The notes: generated by a model from the sequence alone, not told the origin. Positions 18,101-26,778 are shown, numbered from the stretch's first letter. The stretch: DNA of 64,000 nt from an uncultured Prevotellaceae bacterium (GCA_900316835.1 ONEL01000004.1:62001-126000), one strand, 5' to 3'. Numbers and translations: made by a program.

Positions 18101-19714
18101 ACTAACGGCTTGATAACAAATAATGGAGCGAATGTGGCAAGTTCAAACATCTCGGTCGCGATAGGCGGCTCAGGGGCTAACACCAAGATGTATACCTATC
18201 TTGAGGACTTTGAGAAGAACAACGTCGCCGTCTACAACATTGGGCAACCCGACGGCTCGATTGCCACCTCTTGGGGCACAGCGCCATCGGCAATATTTCA
18301 GGTGAGCTCAGTAATGCTAAATGGCAACAGCGATATTGTGCCCGACAACCTGGGAGGAACATGGATTTCGCAACGCCGCACCAAGGGCAATAACACTCAC
18401 GCCACCCCGTCACTCATCCATGTTGCCCCCGACGGAACCATCAACTACAACTCAGGCGACCAGCTCTCAAGCCTCAATGGCTCGCCACAGGCAGGCTTTG
18501 CCGTGAATCGCGATAACACAATACTCGCTATTGGCGACGGCGATGGTGTGATACAAGTCTATGACATCACATGGAGTGGCAACACGCCCACTCTCACGCC
18601 AAGAACGTCGTTCAGCACTACTGTCACCAACTCTAGCGGTGAAATTCAGCAGATGGACTTCGACTGGGGCGGGAACCTCTACGTTGCCGGGCAAAATCTA
18701 GGTATATACTCTATCCCTACAGCCACCAACTCGTCGACAGTGCCCGCAAAGACGGCTTTGACTGTCACCAAGCAGAGTGCCGACAAGACCCTGGCTCAAC
18801 TCGTTAGCGACCAGGATGTGATAGTGGGCAACACTTACACTATTGCCGACCAATATCTCACCGTAGCATATATCGCCAAGGACTATCGCACCATCTACTG
18901 CAAGGACGACAACGGCTATGCCGGCAAGAGTGTCATCACCAGCGGTCAGCGCGACTTTATCGCCAATCACTTTGAGGGCCAAAGCAACCACGACCAGAGC
19001 AACTGGATAGCCATCACACTACCACGCGAGCTCACACAAAGCGATGGCGACTGGCTAGGGCAGGCGATAACCGGCATCACCGGCACTCTCGACAACATCA
19101 TCAACCCAGCAATGACCGCCACAGCAATGCCAGTTGTGCTCGAGGATGTGGAAACGAGCTACGTGACTAACACCTTCATCACTTGCAACTTCGTGAGCGA
19201 GAACTGGAACAACAGCTCTTATTTCTTCGTCAAGCCCAAGCCATGCGAGTATGCCCACATCACATGGGCAATGTGGGACGACGACGCCATGGCATTCATC
19301 GTTCCAGCTACCGGCAACACAGCCAATCTGCCTGGCGGATTCAGGGTTGACTTGAGCATGCTCGATTACGACCACGTGACAACTCCATCACAGATGTTCA
19401 CCCATGGCTATGCCTACCAGTTCCATGCCATCATCAAGCAAAATGCCACCAGTCTATTACATCTCAAAGCCGATGGCAATAGCACAAGCATTAGCGATGA
19501 GTTCACGGTGTTCCCCGTCACTTATGACGCCGACTCCCAGCTACCCACCAGCCTCCCCACCACCCCCGCGCTTGGAAACGCCACAGTGGTTAAAACCGAG
19601 TACTATAGCATCAACGGTCAACTCCTCACCAGCCCCCCGTCACAAGGCATTGCCATCAGCAAGCAATACCTAAATGACGGCTCAGTAAAAACAAGCAAAA
19701 TAATCAACCAATAA
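15194..19714 (+). CDS. Giant secreted N-acetylmuramoyl-L-alanine amidase with beta-propeller modules (amidase A)
   Basis: 1506 residues, exported by a signal peptide (residues 1-22). Residues of about 31-295 are an Amidase_3-like zinc amidase: NAGHGG (His39), FFESN (Glu89), FISIHSD (His159) and catalytic Glu265 in LIEGFCHS are all present. A carboxypeptidase-regulatory-like beta-sandwich follows (about 302-408), then a propeller-like module (about 425-760), an NHL/WD-like propeller module (about 765-1195) shared with amidase B, and a unique C-terminal domain. The last 45 residues (TEYYSINGQLL ... SVKTSKIINQ) resemble a T9SS type A tail. It would cut the glycan-peptide bond of peptidoglycan outside the cell. 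First gene of a three-gene operon. Confidence 0.82.
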   Translation: MKFSVRVLLTVAFLVTWHYTQADEIKQPGELKFYINAGHGGWGYEDRPMATVPFPGRSVTFMDYTTSYGGTSAGTQKTALLPDTCGFFESNTDLWKCEALYSTLIKMGAKAENLKMSRDVNGPYPQTSYARYDMEISKFTNVIAGEAEAFAPDLFISIHSDAGNAGYGTSANLDNHVLFLYRGTDEQGGDLSAGSRDIAYALWDKHFMDEIDYISPAVTRTSPNIRGDFDFYGTGIDITNNLHSGIPYEGYLGVLKHGYPGVLIEGFCHSYEPERHRALNRDFCRQEGVRLARGIGEYFNMPPETTGYIMGTVKDKNSTPPFTNYNDGEDSYLPINGAQVKLYKGTELVDIYPTDEFYNGIFVFEDLEPASDYYISVVADGYTPLMSQGPFTVVANETTYPKLYMSQSGSNSMSTSELGINLTQEFVDRNIGVLDGKTVRRAILHDGVLYVLAVDENNNNAPHIYQINPHTQLATAISLAGVTDVANENNQGNHLYSISDIAITSDGKLIACNQLQCQSDAAQVTSGNTRGTLRVYKWNSMSDNPMLWFTSQSSANWYKADVGNSMVYYGSSTNGKLITTATTTGTTRGIRPINFTIHNGDVIETIYNKSESLISANTLGEDYQLTHTGRHRDFVVLDGSNHVPIELQVNTSEASSFRLGELKHDDTKAMGGNFFEYSIYKIYVTPFSSDNSNNTGIALYTANAGLGSAQAISATGTTLPAQASSFTWADGYSDGDDIVVYLLRDNLLSKWSITGSSQQPVDNTTARGIYAYDLRSTQNSDNSYTFQFKANYHSTIAQLVFYDSDTHAEAGRVDIDNVLDHELNTITLTQSQIPGTSNQVLNWGVYLKAKDITSIEKLNSDDAMYNYTRLGVTVDNSPESDYFGRLYLINWVARSSSSNGLWAFNQDHTRINSSVLRGGETYINPFRLTTDPNGKIYIADWGDAHSGVYVASPGNLEGIFPQFFEGTRQTNGLITNNGANVASSNISVAIGGSGANTKMYTYLEDFEKNNVAVYNIGQPDGSIATSWGTAPSAIFQVSSVMLNGNSDIVPDNLGGTWISQRRTKGNNTHATPSLIHVAPDGTINYNSGDQLSSLNGSPQAGFAVNRDNTILAIGDGDGVIQVYDITWSGNTPTLTPRTSFSTTVTNSSGEIQQMDFDWGGNLYVAGQNLGIYSIPTATNSSTVPAKTALTVTKQSADKTLAQLVSDQDVIVGNTYTIADQYLTVAYIAKDYRTIYCKDDNGYAGKSVITSGQRDFIANHFEGQSNHDQSNWIAITLPRELTQSDGDWLGQAITGITGTLDNIINPAMTATAMPVVLEDVETSYVTNTFITCNFVSENWNNSSYFFVKPKPCEYAHITWAMWDDDAMAFIVPATGNTANLPGGFRVDLSMLDYDHVTTPSQMFTHGYAYQFHAIIKQNATSLLHLKADGNSTSISDEFTVFPVTYDADSQLPTSLPTTPALGNATVVKTEYYSINGQLLTSPPSQGIAISKQYLNDGSVKTSKIINQ

Positions 19715-19721
19715 AACTACT

Positions 19722-20636
19722 ATGAGAAATTTCACACTATCTTTACTGGCAAGCATGCTTTCAATCGTCACTTGGGCGCAAGTGCTAAATGTGGAAAGTG
19801 TTGAGAAACTGCCTGTACCTCGTTCCAGCGCCACAGCGCAAGTAGCGGCAATTAGTCAGGCAGGCGACTATCTTTTGCTTTGCTCGCAGGCTCAAGAAGG
19901 GCTTGTGAAATGGGACCTTTCCCGTGACACCGGAAACATGCTCACAACAGCTCGAGGCGCGGGGTTTAACACACAAATAAGCGATGATGGCGACATCGTG
20001 GCTTTTCAAGAAGTGACCATGAGTCAAGACCGCCTTCTACTACGCTCGGTTCATGCTATTGACATCAACACTGGCATCAAACAAATGATTGCCGCTCCCA
20101 GTCGCGAACTGCAAGGCTTTGAACTAGACAAGGGCTCAATAACAACTGTTGTAGACAGCAAGATTAGTTCTCACCCACTAAGCGAGAGTCACAATGCCAC
20201 ACCGCGCCCCGTTGTGAGCAACAGTAACCTCAAGCTCATGCTCACCATCAATGGAGCCACTCGCCAGTTTACTCCCAATGGCGAGCAATACACCTACATT
20301 TGGGCTTCTGTCTCGCCCAATGCCGAGCGAGTGCTCTATTACGTTAGCGAGCTGGGATGTTATAGCTGTCGCCTTGATGGTAGCGACATGATTAAGCTTG
20401 GCGACTTGCGAGCGCCACAATGGCTCGACGACAACACCGTGGTGGGCATGCGTGACCGCGACAATGGCATCACTTTCACTGAGTCAAGAATCATTGCCAT
20501 GGCACTTGATGGCACCGAGCAGGAGCTCACAAGCGACGATTATATAGCACTCTATCCACATGTTGCACGCAACGCCCAAAAGATTGCGTTCTCTACTCTT
20601 GATGGCGATATATATATTATTAATTACACCAAATAA
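19722..20636 (+). CDS. Secreted TolB/WD40-like beta-propeller protein
   Basis: A 304-residue protein with a signal peptide (MRNFTLSLLASML ... TWAQ). It consists of repeated four-strand blades of the PD40/WD40-like type: AISQAGDYLLLCS, QISDDGDIVAFQE, SVSPNAERVLYYV, HVARNAQKIAFSTLDGDIYII, each following a turn that ends in a small acidic motif. It has no catalytic motif and is best read as a binding scaffold. It lies between the two giant amidase genes with gaps of 7 and 11 bp, so it is co-expressed with them and may bind the same wall material. The ligand is unknown. Confidence 0.7.
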   Translation: MRNFTLSLLASMLSIVTWAQVLNVESVEKLPVPRSSATAQVAAISQAGDYLLLCSQAQEGLVKWDLSRDTGNMLTTARGAGFNTQISDDGDIVAFQEVTMSQDRLLLRSVHAIDINTGIKQMIAAPSRELQGFELDKGSITTVVDSKISSHPLSESHNATPRPVVSNSNLKLMLTINGATRQFTPNGEQYTYIWASVSPNAERVLYYVSELGCYSCRLDGSDMIKLGDLRAPQWLDDNTVVGMRDRDNGITFTESRIIAMALDGTEQELTSDDYIALYPHVARNAQKIAFSTLDGDIYIINYTK

Positions 20637-20647
20637 CAGCGGCAATT

Positions 20648-23600
20648 ATGAAAAAGACATTACTCATAACACTAATTATTGCCGCAACGACGGCAATCAC
20701 GACACAGGCAGCCATCAATGCCGGTACGGTGAAAATCTATCTCAATCCAGGTCATGGCAGTTGGGGTCCCAACGATCGACCAATGCCTACCATCCCCTAC
20801 CCCAACTTGAGTAGCACTGGTCGCCCCGACACATGTGGCTTCTACGAGAGTAACACCAACATGTGGAAAGTGTATGGTCTTTATGACGAGTTGATAAAGA
20901 TGGGTGTCAATCCAAACAACATCAAGCTATCACGATGGAAAAACGGCCCTTATCCCTACACTGGCGAAGATTACACCTATAATAAGCAACTCTCGGTGAT
21001 ATGTGCCGAAGTAAATTCATTTGGTGCCGACATGTTCCTCTCGGTGCACTCCAATGCAGCCACCGACGGCACCATGACCAACTACCCCTTGTTCCTATAT
21101 CGTGGCACAGATGCCAACGAGCTCGTGGCAGGTAGCAAAGCAATGTGCAACGCCGTGTGGCCCCACATGAAATATAAAGCCAACGAAATTGATTACTATA
21201 GCCGCAACGCCACCGACATTCGCGGTGACATCACGTTCTACGGCAGCAGTAGCACAACAGGCTACCTGGGAGTACTTAAGCATAGCTCGCCAGGCTTCCT
21301 GAGCGAAGGCTATTTCCACACCTACCAGCCTGCCCGCCATCGTGCCCTAAATCTTGATTACTGCAAGATGGAGGGCGTGAGATATGCCCGTGGCATACGC
21401 GACTATTTCTCGCTCAACAACACAGGCAAGGGCTACATCATTGGCACTGTCAAGGACTTGAACAAGACTCTAGAGCATTCGCTCTACCACTACAAGAGTG
21501 GCTCGATCGACGCCAATCTGCCCATCAACGGCGCCACCATTAAGCTCTACAAAGACGGAGCACTTGTGGGCACCTACAAAACCGACAACAATTACAACGG
21601 CGTGTTCAATTTCAAGAACCTGGAACCAGGCTCTTACACTATCAATGCCTATGCCGAAGGGTATAGCGACCTGGTGAACCAGAGTTTCACTGTGGTCGCC
21701 AACAAGACCACCTATCCCAAGCTCTACATGACCGAGGGTCAAAGCTCGGGCGGCGGTGGTGAGAATCCACCATCCACCGAGACCGTGAAACGCATTTACG
21801 CCTACGACTTGCGAGACACCAAAAACGATGATGGCTCTTACACATTCTCCTTTACCGCCAACAGCGATGCCCTTGCCGCCGAGATCATCTTTAGTGATTC
21901 CATCACGGGAGACAACTTGGGCAGCGTGACATTGACCGATGTAAAAGAGGGTCACAACATTCACACTCTCACACAGGAGCAATTACCTGGCGAAGAAAAC
22001 GCCACAATGAATTGGGCGGTAAAGCTCACCGGGAAGCCAGTGACAGCTGTAGCAAAGCTTAATAGCGACGATGCAGTCTACAACTACACCCGTGCTTGTG
22101 TGGCGGTCGACGATAGCCCTGAAAGCGACTACATGGGACGTTTCTATGTTATTGACCGCACTGGCGCCAGCGCGGCTACCAACGGCTTGTGGGCATATAA
22201 TGCCGACTATTCTCGCATCAACAGCACCATCCTGCGTGGTGGTGAGACCTTTGGAAATCCCTACCGCCTCACTACCGATGACGAGGGCACCATCTATATT
22301 GCCGATTGGGGCGACGGTCACTCGGGGGTGTTCCGCGCGTCGCCTGGCAACCTCAATGGGACATTCACACAATTTTTCCAGGGCACTCGCGAGAGCAATG
22401 GCACCATCACTAACGATGGCGCACAAGTGGGATGTTCTACGACCTCGGTCGACGTGGTGGGCAGTGGTTCCAGCACTCGCATGTTTACATTTAATGAAGA
22501 CTTTGAACCCAACAATGTTGCCATCTACAACATTGGGCAACCCGACGGCACGATTGCCACTTCTTGGAGCACGGCGCCATCGGGTATTTTCCAAGTCAAC
22601 TCCCTCATGCTCAATGGCAATAGCCAAGTTGTGGGCGACAACAAAGGCGGAGTGTGGGTTTCGCAACGGCGAGTCAAAGACCAGAATCTTGCCACAACAC
22701 CATCGCTCATCCACGTTAATGAGGCGGGAAATATCAATTTCAATTCCGGCAACGACTTGCCTAGTCTCAATGGCTCGCCACAGGCTGGCTTTGCTGTGAA
22801 CCGCGACAACACACTGCTTGCCATTGGCGATGGAGACCAAAATGTGCAAGTCTACGATATTACATGGAGTGGCTCATTGCCTGTGTTGAGACCCAAGACT
22901 TCGTTTGCCGGAGGTGTAGGCGACGTGCAACAGATGTCGTTTGACTATGCCGGTAACCTTGTTGTGGGTGGCACATCTGTAAAAATTTACTCCATACCCT
23001 TGGATGACAATGTGTGCACCACTCCAGCCAAGAAATCGCTCACGATAACCAAGCAGTCCACCACCCCTCCGGTATATGTTATTCTCAAGGACATTGACAC
23101 ATATCCCGACACTCTCAACATTCAACTCACCAGCAACTGGATGCGTTCGGTAAAGAATGAATATGCCAACATCACGTTCGAGAGCGATGGCATCTTCAAC
23201 CGAGGCATGGCAGTGAGTGGTGACAAGGTTTATATAACAGGACGCAGTTCAGGCACGTCGAGTGCTTCATGTTACCTTGATGTTTACGATAAGCACACAG
23301 GACAATATCTACAGCAACTGCTACTATCGAGCAATGCCCAAGTGGCTTACTTGCCTTGCAACGACATCATGACCGATGATGAAGGCAACGTGCTCATTTC
23401 AAATCTCACACTTCACATCAATAGCAGTCCACTAGTTATTCAAAATGTCGACACCATCAGTGGTAATGTAGCAACTGTGGCAACACTCACTTGCGACGGG
23501 CTCGATGCCCGCATCGACTATTGCAACGTGCTGGGGAACGTGACAACGGGAAACTTCACTATAATGGCGGCAACAGCTAGCAATAACAAGATTGTGAGAT

Positions 23601-24307
23601 GGAAATTTGAAAATGGTGTGCCAGTGAGTACAATCACCACCACGGTGACAGAGTTCTACCCTGCAACAGCCACGACCTTTGGCATCGCGCCACGCATTAT
23701 ACCAGTCGATGAGACTCATGCTCTTGTCAAAGGGACTGCCACACAGCTCACGCTCTACAATCTCGATGATGGGACTATCACACATAGTTTTGGCGCTAAC
23801 ACTGAGCTGGCATCTAATACTCTTAATGCCAACGGTGGCGCCACTTTAACCATTGATGGCATGAGTTGCATGGTTTATCCCTACAACGACCACTCGTCGG
23901 CAACAGGAATTCAGTTTGCCCTTGCAGTGAGTGACACTCCTGCCCCCTCCACTTTGAAGCTAGCGCACTTATTCCCTAGCCGTGGCATGGGAGCCGTTAA
24001 CAGCCAAACCTTCAGTACCCCAGTAGCCGCTGAGCTCAGCGACGATGGCAAGAGTGCCTACGTCTTTGTTTACGCCCCAGGTAATGGACTCGCAAGCTAT
24101 ACTATCACCTCGCTCAAGCAAGGTACCATTGCGGTACTTGGCGACGTGAATGGCGATGGTGAATGCACCGGTAGCGACGTGACAGCACTCTATAACTACA
24201 TTCTATATAACGATAGTAGCAACATTGTCAATGGTGACCAAAATGGCGATGGACAAATCACCGGTAGTGATGTCACAGCAGTATATAATATCATCCTGGG
24301 ACTATGA
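20648..24307 (+). CDS. Giant secreted amidase with beta-propeller modules and C-terminal dockerin (amidase B)
   Basis: 1219 residues with a signal peptide (about 1-21). The amidase domain (about 27-258) has all expected residues: NPGHGS (His36), FYESN (Glu67), FLSVHSN (His134) and Glu220 in GFLSEGYFHT. Then come a carboxypeptidase-regulatory-like domain (about 265-375), the NHL/WD-like propeller shared with amidase A (about 380-805), and a second propeller-like module (about 810-1155) related to the one that comes earlier in amidase A. The last 60 residues are a dockerin type I: two Ca-binding repeats, GDVNGDGECTGSDVTALYNY and GDQNGDGQITGSDVTAVYNI. No cohesin is present in the window. Last gene of the operon. 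Confidence 0.83.
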   Translation: MKKTLLITLIIAATTAITTQAAINAGTVKIYLNPGHGSWGPNDRPMPTIPYPNLSSTGRPDTCGFYESNTNMWKVYGLYDELIKMGVNPNNIKLSRWKNGPYPYTGEDYTYNKQLSVICAEVNSFGADMFLSVHSNAATDGTMTNYPLFLYRGTDANELVAGSKAMCNAVWPHMKYKANEIDYYSRNATDIRGDITFYGSSSTTGYLGVLKHSSPGFLSEGYFHTYQPARHRALNLDYCKMEGVRYARGIRDYFSLNNTGKGYIIGTVKDLNKTLEHSLYHYKSGSIDANLPINGATIKLYKDGALVGTYKTDNNYNGVFNFKNLEPGSYTINAYAEGYSDLVNQSFTVVANKTTYPKLYMTEGQSSGGGGENPPSTETVKRIYAYDLRDTKNDDGSYTFSFTANSDALAAEIIFSDSITGDNLGSVTLTDVKEGHNIHTLTQEQLPGEENATMNWAVKLTGKPVTAVAKLNSDDAVYNYTRACVAVDDSPESDYMGRFYVIDRTGASAATNGLWAYNADYSRINSTILRGGETFGNPYRLTTDDEGTIYIADWGDGHSGVFRASPGNLNGTFTQFFQGTRESNGTITNDGAQVGCSTTSVDVVGSGSSTRMFTFNEDFEPNNVAIYNIGQPDGTIATSWSTAPSGIFQVNSLMLNGNSQVVGDNKGGVWVSQRRVKDQNLATTPSLIHVNEAGNINFNSGNDLPSLNGSPQAGFAVNRDNTLLAIGDGDQNVQVYDITWSGSLPVLRPKTSFAGGVGDVQQMSFDYAGNLVVGGTSVKIYSIPLDDNVCTTPAKKSLTITKQSTTPPVYVILKDIDTYPDTLNIQLTSNWMRSVKNEYANITFESDGIFNRGMAVSGDKVYITGRSSGTSSASCYLDVYDKHTGQYLQQLLLSSNAQVAYLPCNDIMTDDEGNVLISNLTLHINSSPLVIQNVDTISGNVATVATLTCDGLDARIDYCNVLGNVTTGNFTIMAATASNNKIVRWKFENGVPVSTITTTVTEFYPATATTFGIAPRIIPVDETHALVKGTATQLTLYNLDDGTITHSFGANTELASNTLNANGGATLTIDGMSCMVYPYNDHSSATGIQFALAVSDTPAPSTLKLAHLFPSRGMGAVNSQTFSTPVAAELSDDGKSAYVFVYAPGNGLASYTITSLKQGTIAVLGDVNGDGECTGSDVTALYNYILYNDSSNIVNGDQNGDGQITGSDVTAVYNIILGL

Positions 24308-24385
24308 TTAATTCATAATGCATAATGCACAATTCTTAATGCACAATTCTTAATGCATAATTCTTAATGCATAATGTTAAATGCT
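24308..24385. repeat. Short AT-rich direct repeats
   Basis: Irregular tandem copies of TTCTTAATGCATAATGCACAA-like units, including two exact TGCACAATTCTTAATGCA overlaps, between amidase B and its terminator. This resembles AT-rich spacer repeats seen elsewhere in the window (59238-59287). Confidence 0.7.
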
Positions 24386-24390
24386 GAATA

Positions 24391-24426
24391 AAAACACTTG
24401 GAGAGCGTTTTCTCCAAGTGTTTTTT
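24391..24426 (+). terminator. Rho-independent terminator of the amidase operon
   Basis: AAAACACTTGGAGA (24391-24404) pairs perfectly with TCTCCAAGTGTTTT (24411-24424), loop GCGTTT, continuing into T residues. Confidence 0.93.
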
Positions 24427-24428
24427 GT

Positions 24429-24436
24429 TATCTTTG
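24429..24436 (+). promoter_or_regulatory. Promoter -7 element of the nuclease gene
   Basis: TATCTTTG directly after the terminator, a TAnnTTTG match. No convincing -33 element, because the terminator stem occupies that position. Confidence 0.5.
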
Positions 24437-24523
24437 CAAGTTAAACCCCAAAATCGGTCATTAGCGCCAATGATAGGATAAATTAAATTCCAGATGACCG
24501 AGTTGAGTTTAAAAAAATATATT

Positions 24524-25339
24524 ATGGTAACAAATCTTGATAATTCCACAATCTCATTCCCTCAAGATGAGAGAATCTCGTTTCAAGAAGAGGGTCACAT
24601 CTACTTGCTTGACGGCACGCGAGTTCTCACCCCCGTCAGCACGGTTTACAATCGACACTTTGTGCCCTTTGATAGCGATTACTGGGCTCCACGCAAAGCC
24701 ATGAAAGAAGGCATCAGCGCCGATGAGATGAAGGAACGATGGGAATGTAATGCCCTGCGTGCAAGCTGCGTGGGCACTCACATGCACAAGCAGATTGAAG
24801 AATATCTAAATGGCTACCATGACATGAACCCCTACTTCCTATTCACCTACAAGGGCCGGCACGTGAATGTGCAGGAACCCATAGGGATTCACCACGAGAT
24901 TGAGCTATTTCACAAGTTTGTGAAGGAAGTGGAATTCACACCCTTCCGCACCGAGTGGCGCGTCTTTGACGAGGAGCTAGGCATTGCCGGCACCATCGAC
25001 CTGACGTGCAGCCGCCCCGATGGCAGCTATGAGCTATATGACTGGAAACGTAGCAAGTCGCTCATTAACGAGTGTGGCGAGGTGTGCATTGACAACCGTT
25101 ATCACACTCGGGGCATCAATGGCCTTGAGCATGTGCCCGACACTAGCTACTGGCATTATGTGCTCCAGCAGAACCTCTACAAGCGCATTGTTGAGAAGAA
25201 CTATGGTCTCACTATAGGCGTTATGCACCTGGTGGTTCTGCACCCGCATTACAGCAGCTATCATGTAATTGACGTGCCGGCTTGCCCACACGAAGTGGAC
25301 ATTATCCTCACCGAGTGGAAGAGGTCTCAGCTTGCTTAA
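24524..25339 (+). CDS. PD-(D/E)XK nuclease family protein
   Basis: A 271-residue protein whose centre carries the nuclease core: EWRVFDEELGIAGTIDL (Glu, then the metal-binding Asp) followed about 15 residues later by YELYDWKRSKS (the D-x-K element). The arrangement is that of RecB/Cas4/phage-exonuclease-like PD-(D/E)XK enzymes, which cut DNA ends with Mg2+. The N-terminal part (RISFQEEGHIYLLDGTRV) is shared by related Bacteroidales and phage proteins. ATG at 24524 is preferred over ATG at 24494 because an A-rich leader precedes it. No phage or recombination partner is adjacent, so its role is unclear. Confidence 0.72.
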   Translation: MVTNLDNSTISFPQDERISFQEEGHIYLLDGTRVLTPVSTVYNRHFVPFDSDYWAPRKAMKEGISADEMKERWECNALRASCVGTHMHKQIEEYLNGYHDMNPYFLFTYKGRHVNVQEPIGIHHEIELFHKFVKEVEFTPFRTEWRVFDEELGIAGTIDLTCSRPDGSYELYDWKRSKSLINECGEVCIDNRYHTRGINGLEHVPDTSYWHYVLQQNLYKRIVEKNYGLTIGVMHLVVLHPHYSSYHVIDVPACPHEVDIILTEWKRSQLA

Positions 25340-25380
25340 AGCCTTGCTTTCTAAAAGCCGGTTGCCGGAATATTTTTTTT

Positions 25381-25426
25381 CAAATAATTACTAACAAAAA
25401 TCTTTTGTTTTTAGTTCAATAAGCAT
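25381..25426. repeat. Upstream-region repeat, rfbB copy
   Basis: CAAATAATTACTAACAAAAA and the following TCTTTTGTTTTTAGTTCAA with CATTA recur, about 80% identical by eye, at 26928-26977 upstream of rfbA. In this copy the sequence runs into an intact -7 promoter element. Confidence 0.7.
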
Positions 25427-25434
25427 TACCTTTG
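25403..25434 (+). promoter_or_regulatory. Promoter of the dTDP-sugar operon
   Basis: TTTTG at 25403-25407, 19 bp, then TACCTTTG at 25427-25434. About 50 bp before the rfbB ATG. Confidence 0.7.
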
Positions 25435-25484
25435 TGGGTTAAAGTTGAAGATATACATTTGTTTCAAAGAAAATTCACATAAGC

Positions 25485-26741
25485 ATGACAACTTATCTCG
25501 TGACGGGCGCTGCGGGTTTTATAGGCGCCAACTACCTGAAATATATCATCGGCAAGCATGGCAAGAGCATCAGGGTTATTGTCCTTGACGCGCTCACCTA
25601 TGCCGGTAATCTCAGTTCTATCAAGCAAGAGATTGAGCTGCCCAATGTCACCTTTGTCAAGGGTGACGTGAGGGACCGGGAGTTAGTGAGGAAAATCCAT
25701 GCCGAGAACGACATTGACCTTGTGGTGAACTTCGCCGCCGAGAGCCATGTGGATCGCAGCATCGAGAATCCCCGTCTCTTCCTGGAAACTAACATCCTGG
25801 GCACGCAAAACATGCTCGACTGCGCCCGCGAGGCGTGGCTCACCGGCAAGGACGAGAACGGGCGTCCCACCTACAAGGCAGGCAAGAAATACCTGCAAAT
25901 CTCGACCGACGAGGTGTATGGCTCGCTCGAGAAAGACTACGACGAAGCCCAACCGCTACACGTGAGCGATGAGCTCAAGAAGGTGATTGAGGGCCGACGC
26001 GAGCTCACCACCTTTGGGAAGCGTTTTTTCACCGAGGACACCCCCCTGTCGCCCCGCTCACCTTACTCGGCATCAAAGACCAGTGCCGACATGATTGTGA
26101 TGGCCTATTATCACACCTACGGCATGCCGGTGAACATCACCCGATGCAGCAACAACTATGGCCCCTATCACTTCCCCGAGAAGCTCATTCCGCTTGTGAT
26201 CCACAACATCCTCGAGGGCAAGAAGCTGCCCGTCTACGGCAAGGGGCTCAACGTGCGCGACTGGCTCTACGTTGAGGACCACTGCAAGGCCATCGACATG
26301 GTGTTGCGCCAGGGCACTGTGGGCGAGGTGTACAACATAGGCGGCTTCAACGAGGAGAGCAACATTAACATTGTGCGGCTCATCATCGACACCCTTGCCC
26401 GCATCATGCGTGAGGAGCCACAATATCAAGCGCTGCTCAAGTGCCGGCTCGAGGATATCAACTATGACCTCATCACCTATGTCACCGACCGTCCCGGGCA
26501 CGACATGCGCTATGCTATCGACCCCACCAAGATTGCCACCCAGCTGGGCTGGTATCCCGAGACTCCATTCACGGTGGGCATCGAGAAGACCGTGCGCTGG
26601 AATCTTGACAACCAGCAGTGGATTGATAGTGTGACAAGTGGTGACTATCAGCAGTATTATGAGCAAATGTATGGCAACAGAGGTTTTAGTTGTCAGTCGT
26701 CAGTTGTCAGTTGTCAGTCGTCAGTTGTCAGCTGTTTTTAG
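25485..26741 (+). CDS. rfbB: dTDP-glucose 4,6-dehydratase
   Basis: Converts dTDP-glucose to dTDP-4-keto-6-deoxyglucose using bound NAD+. Extended SDR features: NAD-binding TGAAGFIGANY at the N-terminus, AAESHVDRSI, STDEVYGSLE, and the catalytic YSASK with RCSNNYGPYHFPEKLIP after it. The insert around residues 125-185 is usual for Bacteroidales RfbB. The natural end is near YGNRG; the last 17 or so residues (QSSVVSC repeats) are translated from a 7-bp tandem repeat at 26688-26729 and are not part of the enzyme family. First gene of the sugar cluster. Confidence 0.95.
   Translation: MTTYLVTGAAGFIGANYLKYIIGKHGKSIRVIVLDALTYAGNLSSIKQEIELPNVTFVKGDVRDRELVRKIHAENDIDLVVNFAAESHVDRSIENPRLFLETNILGTQNMLDCAREAWLTGKDENGRPTYKAGKKYLQISTDEVYGSLEKDYDEAQPLHVSDELKKVIEGRRELTTFGKRFFTEDTPLSPRSPYSASKTSADMIVMAYYHTYGMPVNITRCSNNYGPYHFPEKLIPLVIHNILEGKKLPVYGKGLNVRDWLYVEDHCKAIDMVLRQGTVGEVYNIGGFNEESNINIVRLIIDTLARIMREEPQYQALLKCRLEDINYDLITYVTDRPGHDMRYAIDPTKIATQLGWYPETPFTVGIEKTVRWNLDNQQWIDSVTSGDYQQYYEQMYGNRGFSCQSSVVSCQSSVVSCF
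26688..26729 (+). repeat. Heptanucleotide tandem repeat overlapping the 3' end of rfbB
   Basis: Six 7-bp units, AGTTGTC or AGTCGTC, in the order TCTTCT at the variable base. Because 7 is not a multiple of 3, three units encode seven residues, giving the repeated CQSSVVS at the RfbB C-terminus. Similar GTCAG-type repeats are scattered in Bacteroidales genomes (general knowledge). Confidence 0.9.
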
Positions 26742-26778
26742 TTTTCAGTTGCGTTTTTAAGACAATTACAGACTAATG

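Noticed and set aside
21983..22849. 288-residue minus-strand frame, and a 242-residue plus-strand frame at 22071-22799
   Set aside because: Both lie inside amidase B in other frames of a propeller-coding region; composition is typical of shadow frames and no family features are visible.
24524..25339. Cas4 or restriction nuclease
   Set aside because: It has the PD-(D/E)XK core but no C-terminal Fe-S cysteine cluster, no cas genes and no methyltransferase or restriction partner nearby.
26073..26666. 197-residue minus-strand frame opposite rfbB
   Set aside because: Antisense shadow of a certain gene; His/Val-rich translation without motifs.
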